Below are positions 1-6,453 of a stretch of 26,658 nt of DNA, one piece after another. The notes under the pieces are model-generated. The model had not been told where the DNA came from, did not search any database, and was given only the letters and a program-made list of their open reading frames with translations. The translations under genes were made by a program, and so were the position numbers. This DNA is from JAVBPA01 sp031549925 (GTDB taxonomy: Bacteria > Bacillota > Clostridia > Oscillospirales > CAG-272). Where the stretch lies: positions 1-26,658 of the forward strand of contig JAVBPA010000092.1 in assembly GCA_031549925.1 (NCBI GenBank), in the 5' to 3' direction. Positions within the stretch are counted from its first letter, which is position 1. Each line of letters starts with the position of its first letter.

Positions 1-2375
1 TTGTTTTCCGGTCTCAGTATCATAAATACTATAAAAGCCAGCAGTATAAAAGCTGTTATTAATCCGATTATATTTATATTACCGGTTATCATTGAGCCTA
101 TATTAAATACTATCAAAGATATTATATAAGCGAATACGCATTGGTATGTTATGGCAAAAGCCGTCCATTTCCAGTTGTTCATTTCGCGTTTTATTGCTCC
201 CATAGCCGCAAAGCAGGGCGCACAGAGCAAATTAAATATTAAAAAGGAATATGCGGATAAAGGAGAAAAAACTTCTTTCATGTTGTTCCATATCTGCCAT
301 CCGTTCTCCGCGACTTCTTCAAATCCGCCGAAAAGAACGCCGAATGTTCCCACAACATTTTCTTTTGCTATAAGACCTGTTATTGTGGCAACCGCACCCT
401 GCCAGTTACCCCATCCGAGAGGAGTAAAAATCCAGGCGATAGCAGAACCGATTACCGCAAGTATACTGCTATTCATTTCAACCATTCCGAATGATCCGTC
501 TTTCCATCCGAAATTTGAAGCGAACCATATAAAAACGGTGGCAAGTAAAATAATTGTTCCCGCTTTTTTTATAAACGACCATCCGCGTTCCCACATCGAA
601 CGCAGCAAATTAAACAGTGTAGGCATATGATAAGCAGGCAATTCCATAACAAAAGGAGCAGCATCTCCCGCAAAAGCTTTGGTTTTCTTTAATATTATCC
701 CGGAAATAACAATAGCTGCTATTCCGAAAAAGTAAGCGCTCGGAGCAACCCACCATGCTCCTTTGAACATTGCGCCGGCAATCAATGCGATTATAGGAAG
801 CTTTGCTCCGCAGGGAATAAATGTTGTGGTCATTATAGTCATTTTACGGTCCCGGTCGTTCTCTATCGTTCTCGAAGCCATAATACCGGGAACACCACAT
901 CCTGTTCCTACCAGCATCGGTATAAAAGATTTACCTGATAAACCGAATTTACGGAATATGCGGTCCATTACGAACGCTATACGAGCCATATATCCGCAGG
1001 CTTCGAGGAAAGCAAGCAGCAGGAACAGTATAAGCATTTGCGGAACAAAGCCTAAAACTGCTCCGACACCCGCTACGATACCATCCATTATAAGCCCGGT
1101 AAGCCAATCAGCCGTTCCGATATCGTCAAGCCATCCTCCGAGAATAACAGGTATACCGGGAATCCAAACACCGTATTCGGACGGATCGGGTTCTTCTGCC
1201 TCTATTGCATTTTTATAATCCGAGTATGTAACATTAATACTTTCATCGATATTCCCATTTTCGTCGTAAAAATCTGCCGCAGCGGTAAAATCGGTGTTCT
1301 CTTCAATCGTTATACCTTCCGCTTCAGCCGCTTCCTCATATGATGAAACTATTGTATCATAATAGGCATATTCATCGGCAGCTTCTTCATATTTTGCCGA
1401 ACCTATTCCAAGTAATAGCCAGCCGTCGCCGAAAACTCCGTCGTTAGCCCAATCAGTCGCAATTGTTCCTACAGTTGTAACAGATATAAAATATACTAAG
1501 AACATAATAACGGCGAAAATCGGAAGTCCAAAAACTCTGCTTGTTACAATTTTATCAATTTTATCTGAAACCGAGAGTTTTCCGCGGTTCTTTATCTTTA
1601 AACAGTCTTTTATAATTGAATCTATATATTTATAACGTTCTGAAGTTATAATACTTTCGCTATCGTCATCCAATTCTGTTTCACAATTTTTAATATCGTT
1701 TTCGATATGGGTAAGTTGTTTATCTGTTAAACCAAGTTTTGCGATAATTTTTTCGTCGCGTTCAAAAAGTTTTATCGCATACCAACGCTGCTGATGGTCA
1801 GGTAAACTATGAAGAACTGCTTCTTCTATATGAGCAAGAATATGTTCAACAGTTCCGGAAAAACTGTGCTGCGGTTTAGTTTTTGCTCCGTTGGCAGCCA
1901 AAACAGCCGCTGCCGCCGCTTCATCGACTCCGGTATTCTTAATAGCGGAGATACATACTACTTTGCATCCTAAAAGCTCAGCAAGATTTTCCGTATTAAT
2001 TTGGTCGCCATTCTTTTTAACTATATCAATCATATTGATACATGCGACAAGAGGTATTCCCAGCTCTGTTAATTGTGTTGTTAAGAATAAATTTCTTTCT
2101 AAGTTCGTTCCGTCGATAATATTTAATATAACGTCAGGCTGTTCATCAATTAGATAATTACGCGCGACAATTTCTTCAGGTGAATAAGGTGAAAGAGAAT
2201 AAATACCCGGCAAGTCTGTAATAATAACATCGCGGTTACCTCGAAGCTTCCCTTCTTTTTTTTCAACAGTTACACCCGGCCAGTTTCCTACAAATTGATT
2301 CGAACCGGTCAAGGCATTAAACAAAGTAGTCTTGCCGCTGTTGGGGTTTCCGGCAAGAGCAATTTTAATTGGCAT
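1..2375 (-). CDS. feoB: Ferrous iron transport protein B (FeoB), 3' end beyond the window
   Basis: FeoB is the inner-membrane Fe(II) permease with a cytoplasmic GTPase domain. I translated it from the ATG at 2373-2375; the frame stays open to position 1 (about 791 residues), so only the extreme C-terminus is missing. The N-terminus carries a P-loop (GNPNSGKTT), then NWPGVTVEKKEG and DLPGIYSLSPYS, the FeoB G2/G3 signature. The first membrane helix begins near residue 272 (VFGLPIFAVIMFLVYF) and the gate motifs follow (GTGCGVPGIMA, FIPCGAKLPI). Between the first and second membrane segments (about residues 320-395) lies an unusually long Asp/Glu/Ala/Tyr-rich insert that should face outside. SD GGAGG sits 9 nt before the ATG. 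It is the last visible gene of the feoA-feoA-feoB operon. Identity is near certain. Confidence 0.97.
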   Translation of the reverse strand, partial: MPIKIALAGNPNSGKTTLFNALTGSNQFVGNWPGVTVEKKEGKLRGNRDVIITDLPGIYSLSPYSPEEIVARNYLIDEQPDVILNIIDGTNLERNLFLTTQLTELGIPLVACINMIDIVKKNGDQINTENLAELLGCKVVCISAIKNTGVDEAAAAAVLAANGAKTKPQHSFSGTVEHILAHIEEAVLHSLPDHQQRWYAIKLFERDEKIIAKLGLTDKQLTHIENDIKNCETELDDDSESIITSERYKYIDSIIKDCLKIKNRGKLSVSDKIDKIVTSRVFGLPIFAVIMFLVYFISVTTVGTIATDWANDGVFGDGWLLLGIGSAKYEEAADEYAYYDTIVSSYEEAAEAEGITIEENTDFTAAADFYDENGNIDESINVTYSDYKNAIEAEEPDPSEYGVWIPGIPVILGGWLDDIGTADWLTGLIMDGIVAGVGAVLGFVPQMLILFLLLAFLEACGYMARIAFVMDRIFRKFGLSGKSFIPMLVGTGCGVPGIMASRTIENDRDRKMTIMTTTFIPCGAKLPIIALIAGAMFKGAWWVAPSAYFFGIAAIVISGIILKKTKAFAGDAAPFVMELPAYHMPTLFNLLRSMWERGWSFIKKAGTIILLATVFIWFASNFGWKDGSFGMVEMNSSILAVIGSAIAWIFTPLGWGNWQGAVATITGLIAKENVVGTFGVLFGGFEEVAENGWQIWNNMKEVFSPLSAYSFLIFNLLCAPCFAAMGAIKREMNNWKWTAFAITYQCVFAYIISLIVFNIGSMITGNINIIGLITAFILLAFIVFMILRPEN

Positions 2376-2443
2376 TTATGTTTTCCTCCGATTATATGTT
2401 TACATGTAGCTTTATGTTTGCATATATTTATATTATATAATAA

Positions 2444-2680
2444 TTAAACTGTCGTTATATTATCAACTTCAATTAATTCTGCGTCTGCCATCCGTATTGT
2501 AAGTTCATACCCGCGCACGGTTATTTCAACGGGGTCACCCAGAGGAGCAACTTTCCGGACAATAACTTCAATCCCGCGTGTAATACCCATTTCCATAATA
2601 CGCCTTTTAACCGGTCCTGAACCGCCTATTTTTATTATCGTTGCCTTTTTACCGGGCGAAACCATTTTCAATGTCTGCAT
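2444..2680 (-). CDS. feoA: FeoA-domain protein (second FeoA of the operon)
   Basis: This small SH3-like FeoA protein is expected to associate with the cytoplasmic side of FeoB and support Fe(II) uptake. It shows the family pattern: LKMVSPGKKATIIKIGGSGPVKRRIMEMGITRGIEVIVRKVAPLGDPVEI followed by the closing strand VRGYELTIRMADAELIEV, at about the usual length of 75-80 residues. I chose the ATG at 2680 (78 aa) because an AAAGGAGAG Shine-Dalgarno lies 8 nt upstream; a TTG six bases earlier (2686) is an alternative. It lies 68 bp upstream of feoB and 120 bp downstream of the first feoA. Canonical FeoA is the better match for this copy, since it keeps the G-D-P-V-E-I segment. Confidence 0.93.
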   Translation of the reverse strand: MQTLKMVSPGKKATIIKIGGSGPVKRRIMEMGITRGIEVIVRKVAPLGDPVEITVRGYELTIRMADAELIEVDNITTV

Positions 2681-2805
2681 TATCAAAACTCTCCTTTTAT
2701 GTATACGGGAATAAAAAACCTTGTCATTTTAAATAAAAGTAACAAAATATTTTTGGATAGATATTTTATTATATGTACTGCTTCATTACGTTATATATTA
2801 AAAAT

Positions 2806-2814
2806 ATTATATCA
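2806..2814 (-). promoter_or_regulatory. Possible internal extended -10 promoter for feoA2-feoB
   Basis: On the minus strand TGATATAAT overlaps the stop codon of the first feoA. It is identical to the extended -10 elements found before the URO-D gene and the LuxR gene. No good -35 is visible, so it may be chance in AT-rich DNA. Confidence 0.25.
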
Positions 2815-3019
2815 TTATTTTAGAAGCCATTTCCCGGCTTATAGCTATACGTGACTGCTTTATATTAACAATAACGTTACCGCTTGTTTCCGTTATAACT
2901 GTTATTCTGCTTCCTGGTACAAAACCCAGGTTCTCTAAAAACTGGCGTATTTCCGGATTACCGCCTATCTTTTTTACCGAAATTTCTTCACCTGTTTTTG
3001 CCAACGTAAGAGGCATCAT
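2807..3019 (-). CDS. feoA: FeoA-domain protein (first gene of the feo operon)
   Basis: A 70-aa protein with the FeoA pattern: a short polar start (MPLTLAKTGEEISVKKIGG), a helix with the family's L-E-N-L-G-F-V-P-G-S motif (residues 29-38), then strands ending in IKQSRIAISREMASKIMI. It is shorter than the second FeoA and lacks the GDPVEI loop, so it is a divergent paralogue. Two such proteins before one feoB is a recurring clostridial arrangement; their division of labour is not known to me. The start is an ATG-ATG pair (3019 or 3016) with SD TAGGAG 5 nt upstream. It is the first gene downstream of the promoter at 3143-3171. Confidence 0.9.
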   Translation of the reverse strand: MMPLTLAKTGEEISVKKIGGNPEIRQFLENLGFVPGSRITVITETSGNVIVNIKQSRIAISREMASKIMI

Positions 3020-3083
3020 GTCTTCTCCTAATTTATTATATATTAATTACTTTATAAAAATTAGCTGTTTTATTTATTGTTTC

Positions 3084-3103
3084 GAGTTAGTTTAAACTAA
3101 CTC
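3084..3103. promoter_or_regulatory. Perfect 20-bp palindrome, candidate metalloregulator operator 1
   Basis: GAGTTAGTTTAAACTAACTC is a perfect palindrome centred at 3093/3094. It lies in the predicted 5' leader of the feo operon, downstream of the predicted start of transcription. Its core GTTAG-N6-CTAAC recurs 34 bp away. The location fits a repressor site; DtxR-family regulators of iron genes use TTAG/CTAA dyads of this kind, so that family is favoured over Fur, but this is inference. Confidence 0.7.
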
Positions 3104-3119
3104 CAACATCAAATTAAAG

Positions 3120-3135
3120 GTTAGCTTTCACTAAC
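3120..3135. promoter_or_regulatory. Second GTTAG-N6-CTAAC dyad, candidate operator 2
   Basis: GTTAG (3120-3124) and CTAAC (3131-3135) flank six bases, the same geometry as the palindrome at 3084-3103. The site begins directly downstream of the -10 box (3143-3148) and so should cover the start of transcription, where a bound repressor would block RNA polymerase. Confidence 0.65.
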
Positions 3136-3142
3136 TATTAAT

Positions 3143-3171
3143 AGGATATCAAATTTATATATCTTTGTCAA
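3143..3171 (-). promoter_or_regulatory. Sigma-A promoter of the feo operon
   Basis: Read on the minus strand there is a consensus -35 TTGACA (3166-3171), a 17-bp spacer and a -10 TATCCT (3143-3148, four of six consensus bases). The predicted start is near 3136, about 117 nt before the first feoA. Confidence 0.7.
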
Positions 3172-3283
3172 GTACTTACAGAAATATAAATTCGACAATT
3201 TTTTATTTATTTTAACAAAGCAATACAGTAATAATATATATATTATCAATAATTTATTATAACGAATTGTTTATATCTATTTT

Positions 3284-5143
3284 TCATTTTCTTCTTTTTT
3301 TATGGTTTGGTTCTTCCGGAATGTTTTCGCACAATAATTTCAAAAATTTTTCTCCGTAACGTTCAAATTTTATATATCCCACTCCGCTGACATTCATCAT
3401 TTCGCTTTCGTTTTTAGGATGCTTCATACACATGTCAACCAATGTCGCATCTGAAAAAATTATAAACGCCGGTACATTTTCATCACGTGCGATTTCAAAC
3501 CGAAGCTCTTTTAATTTTGAAAATAAATTATCTGAAAATGAAAATTGTTGATTACTGATATTTTTTTTGATATTTTCTTTTTTTATTTCAAATTTTGATT
3601 TTGGTTCAATCTCCGGTTTTATGTTCCGGATTTTAACGGTTTTATTTTCAAACAACACTTCATTTGCTTTTGCCGTCACCGCAAGATATCTGTTATCTGC
3701 TATATAACCCAATGATATCAAGCGATTTATTATATGTTTAATATAATCACGCGTACTATCTTTCATAATTCCGAAAGTAGTCATATCGGTAAAATCTTCG
3801 GATTTACCGAGCAAAATATCCGCAGTACGGGTGAACATAAATTGATAACCCGCTTTATTTAATCTTGTAATATGAGAGAGAATCTTTTTGGAATCGACAG
3901 TGGCATCAATTTCTTCGGAAATTTCATTACAATTGTTACAATTGGTGCAATTGCTGCAATTATTACAATTGCTACAATTACCGCAATCTTCGTCAGTTTC
4001 TTCGCCGAAATAATTAAGCATGTACCGGCGGAGGCAGCCGTCCGTTTCGCAATATCTTTCCATTTGATCGAGCAATTGTCTGTTGCGGGTGACTTCTGTT
4101 CGGTTTACGCTTTGATTAATTAAAAATGCCGCTGTTACGATATCTTTGCGGGCATAATACAGAATACAGTCACTTGCTATTCCGTCACGCCCGGCTCTTC
4201 CCGCTTCCTGATAATAACTCTCCACATTTTGAGGCATGTTATAATGAATTACAAATCTGACATTTGATTTGTCGATACCCATTCCGAAAGCGTTAGTCGC
4301 CACAATAATTTTAATCCTGTCAAATATAAAATCATCCTGCGACCGGTTTCTTTCATTGTCCGACAAACCGGCGTGATATCGGGCAGCCGAATATCCGTCG
4401 GAAATAAGTTTTTCACAAACCTTTTCAACTTCTTTGCGGGTGGAACAATAAACAATACCGCTGTCGTTATTATTTTTTAAATATTTTAATAATTCTGAAT
4501 ATTTATCTTTCGGACGTTTTACTTCAAAATATAAATTAGGACGGTCAAAACCGGTTACAAGAGTCAGGGGATTATTTAATCCTAAATTATTAACAATATC
4601 CTCGCGCACACGATTTGTTGCTGTTGCCGTAAAAGCTGCTATCACCGGGCGTATTTGCAAATTCGCCGTAAATTCAGGTATATCCATATAACTCGGACGA
4701 AAATCCTGCCCCCATTGTGATATACAATGTGCTTCATCTACGGCTATCATTGATATTTTTAATTTTTTAACTAAATCAAGCATTGATTGATTAAATAATC
4801 TTTCGGGTGCGATGTATATGATTTTATAATATCCCGAATAAGCGTTTGAAATGACTTGTGAAAATTGAGCTTCGGATAAGGAGCTGTTAATAAAAGCTGC
4901 GGGAATTCCTGCGGCGGAAAGAGCCTGAACTTGATCACGCATTAGAGAAATAAGAGGAGATATTACAAGAGTGCAACCGGAAAACATCATCGCCGGTATT
5001 TGATAACAAACAGATTTGCCGGCACCTGTAGGCATAACACCCAAAACATCTCTGTTTCCGGAAAGAGCGTTTATTAATTCCGATTGCCCTTCACGGAATT
5101 CGTTATAACCAAAATATTTTTGTAAAACGTCAATTGATGTCAT
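3284..5143 (-). CDS. recQ: RecQ-family ATP-dependent DNA helicase with expanded cysteine motif
   Basis: A 3'-5' superfamily 2 DNA helicase for recombination and repair. The RecQ core is complete: Q-motif region FGYNEFREGQ, Walker A MPTGAGKSVCYQIPA (37-51), DEAH box VDEAHCISQWGQDFRPSY (135-152), TATAT (173-177), and motifs V/VI (ATNAFGMGIDKSNVRFVIH, QEAGRAGRDG). The zinc module uses C370, C387, C390 and C393 in the usual C-x16-C-x2-C-x2-C spacing. It then continues with four further cysteines at the same spacing (396, 399, 402, 405), encoded by a 9-bp repeat. An RQC winged-helix region follows (about 415-500), and an HRDC domain closes the protein (about 537-608). At 619 aa it is of normal RecQ length. 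SD GGAG lies 7 nt before the ATG. It is 63 bp downstream of the URO-D-family gene with no terminator between, so the two may be cotranscribed. Confidence 0.96.
   Translation of the reverse strand: MTSIDVLQKYFGYNEFREGQSELINALSGNRDVLGVMPTGAGKSVCYQIPAMMFSGCTLVISPLISLMRDQVQALSAAGIPAAFINSSLSEAQFSQVISNAYSGYYKIIYIAPERLFNQSMLDLVKKLKISMIAVDEAHCISQWGQDFRPSYMDIPEFTANLQIRPVIAAFTATATNRVREDIVNNLGLNNPLTLVTGFDRPNLYFEVKRPKDKYSELLKYLKNNNDSGIVYCSTRKEVEKVCEKLISDGYSAARYHAGLSDNERNRSQDDFIFDRIKIIVATNAFGMGIDKSNVRFVIHYNMPQNVESYYQEAGRAGRDGIASDCILYYARKDIVTAAFLINQSVNRTEVTRNRQLLDQMERYCETDGCLRRYMLNYFGEETDEDCGNCSNCNNCSNCTNCNNCNEISEEIDATVDSKKILSHITRLNKAGYQFMFTRTADILLGKSEDFTDMTTFGIMKDSTRDYIKHIINRLISLGYIADNRYLAVTAKANEVLFENKTVKIRNIKPEIEPKSKFEIKKENIKKNISNQQFSFSDNLFSKLKELRFEIARDENVPAFIIFSDATLVDMCMKHPKNESEMMNVSGVGYIKFERYGEKFLKLLCENIPEEPNHKKRRK
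3929..3987. repeat. 9-bp coding repeat (about 6.5 units) inside recQ
   Basis: On the plus strand variants of acaattgct/gcaattgct recur every 9 bp. In the recQ frame each unit encodes Asn-Cys-X, producing the run of C-x2-C steps after the normal RecQ zinc ligands. The units differ from each other at one to three positions, so the tract is not freshly expanded. Confidence 0.8.
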
Positions 5144-5206
5144 TTTTATTCTCCGAATCTGTTATACGAAAATATAAATATATAATTATTTTTCCCAATA
5201 TAAAAA

Positions 5207-6223
5207 TCAATGTTTTGACGCGTTAAAAACTTCAACCATTGCTATTATATTTTCAACAGGTACATCCCCTGGTACAGAATGTGTCGGCGCGGCAATATAG
5301 CCTCCGTTATTCCACATGATATCTATGGTTTGTTTTGTGATTTCCTTTATTTCATCGGGCGTTTTATTAGGTAAATCCGCTTGAGTGCTTATACCGCCCC
5401 AAATTGAAAGCCTTTTATCGAGTATTTGTTTATATTTTTTCAAATCATATATTTCCGGCTGAAATGTCTGATATATATTAAGACCGGCAAAAATTAAATC
5501 GTCGAACAGTTCGTGTATATCACCGCAGGAATGTTGTCCTACATATTTTCCGTAATTCTGCGTTTTTTTATAGAGCTGTTTCAAATATGGCAGAATAAAT
5601 TCCCGCCAATGTTTCGGACCCATAATCAAACCTCTTTGCTGACCCCAGTCATCTCCGAACATAAAACAATCAAAATTATAATCTATTACCGTTTCCATTT
5701 TGCAAAGACAATAATCGGTGATTTTTTGCATAAGAGCATGAACAAATTCGGGATCGGTTATCATATAGCAAAGCAAATCTTCCATTGAGCAAAGCGTCCA
5801 TGCACGTTCAAAAAGCGAAAAAGCTAAATTTACAATTCTAAAATTATTTTTGTTTTCGAAAAATACTTTTTCGCATCTTGCACGAACTCCGCTTCTATCA
5901 ATTTTCGGAAATTCAAATTTTAAAAGATCATCGGGACAACCGATAAGCTTATTATCGATAACACCGATATCCTTATCCGCTCCGTTTTTATTCCAAATAA
6001 CACCGAATTCATCTATATAGCAACCCGATTTCCGAGGATGAGGTGTTTGCGGGAGATTCAATTCGCAAAAATCGATATGATTGTTTAAAATACTGAAAAA
6101 ATACTCACCTTTCTGGTGTGCTTTAACCTTTTCGTACATCTGTCCTGTAAGCGAAAGTGAATAAGGAAGAGAATCCGAATCTAAAAATTGTATGCTGCGT
6201 AATACTCTTTCGCGGTTATTCAT
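5207..6223 (-). CDS. Uroporphyrinogen decarboxylase-family (URO-D/COG0407-like) protein
   Basis: A 338-aa TIM-barrel protein of the URO-D superfamily, which includes true HemE and the methyltransferases MtaA/MtbA/CmuA. The family pattern is clear: N-terminal MNNRERVLRSIQF, MFGDDWGQQRGLIMGPKHWREFILPYLKQL (188-217), HSCGDI (231-236, the H-x-C of the metal-binding type), IWGGISTQADLPNKTPDEI (274-292) and GGYIAAPTHSVPGDVPVENI (307-326). The H-x-C and the divergence from HemE favour a methyltransferase-like or unassigned role over haem synthesis. No corrinoid protein or methyltransferase partner is encoded in the window, so the substrate is unknown. It has its own extended -10 promoter at 6275-6283, downstream of the kinase operon terminator. 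Confidence 0.85.
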   Translation of the reverse strand: MNNRERVLRSIQFLDSDSLPYSLSLTGQMYEKVKAHQKGEYFFSILNNHIDFCELNLPQTPHPRKSGCYIDEFGVIWNKNGADKDIGVIDNKLIGCPDDLLKFEFPKIDRSGVRARCEKVFFENKNNFRIVNLAFSLFERAWTLCSMEDLLCYMITDPEFVHALMQKITDYCLCKMETVIDYNFDCFMFGDDWGQQRGLIMGPKHWREFILPYLKQLYKKTQNYGKYVGQHSCGDIHELFDDLIFAGLNIYQTFQPEIYDLKKYKQILDKRLSIWGGISTQADLPNKTPDEIKEITKQTIDIMWNNGGYIAAPTHSVPGDVPVENIIAMVEVFNASKH

Positions 6224-6274
6224 TACTTTTTAAATTCCTTTTTGTTTTTTAGTTTCATATTAATAATTTTATTT

Positions 6275-6283
6275 ATTATATCA
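6275..6283 (-). promoter_or_regulatory. Extended -10 promoter for the URO-D-family gene
   Basis: Minus-strand TGATATAAT (perfect -10 with TG extension); 17 bp upstream is a weak -35 (GATACA). It lies between the terminator at 6315-6349 and the gene start at 6223, as expected for an independent transcript. Confidence 0.55.
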
Positions 6284-6314
6284 TATTAAACCGATTTTGT
6301 ATCTACACTTTTTA

Positions 6315-6349
6315 TAATAAAAAAATTCGCTCTGTGTTATAACAGAGCG
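6315..6349 (-). terminator. Rho-independent terminator of the kinase/phosphatase/FHA operon
   Basis: In the minus-strand RNA an 8-bp stem CGCUCUGU/ACAGAGCG (6328-6349) closes a 6-nt loop and is followed by AA and a run of seven U. It lies about 105 bp after the kinase stop codon. Confidence 0.85.
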
Positions 6350-6453
6350 TTAGATTAAGACAATAATTAGGAAGAATAAACCGCTTTTGAAAAAGCTCCG
6401 CAAAATTTTTAATATAAGTAATTTTTGTATTTTGATTAAATTTTTCGAATTAT

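Noticed and set aside
151..1218. Long plus-strand open frames at 151-630 and 763-1218
   Set aside because: They are antisense shadows of feoB, whose minus-strand frame is continuous with clear family motifs; their translations have no recognisable pattern.
3084..3135. Palindromes considered as a terminator between recQ and the feo operon
   Set aside because: There is no U-tract on either strand and the dyads sit directly downstream of a good promoter, so an operator role is more likely.
3872..4123. Plus-strand open frame with Ile/Thr/Ala repeats
   Set aside because: It is the reverse reading of the recQ Asn-Cys-X repeat; no SD and no protein-like domain.
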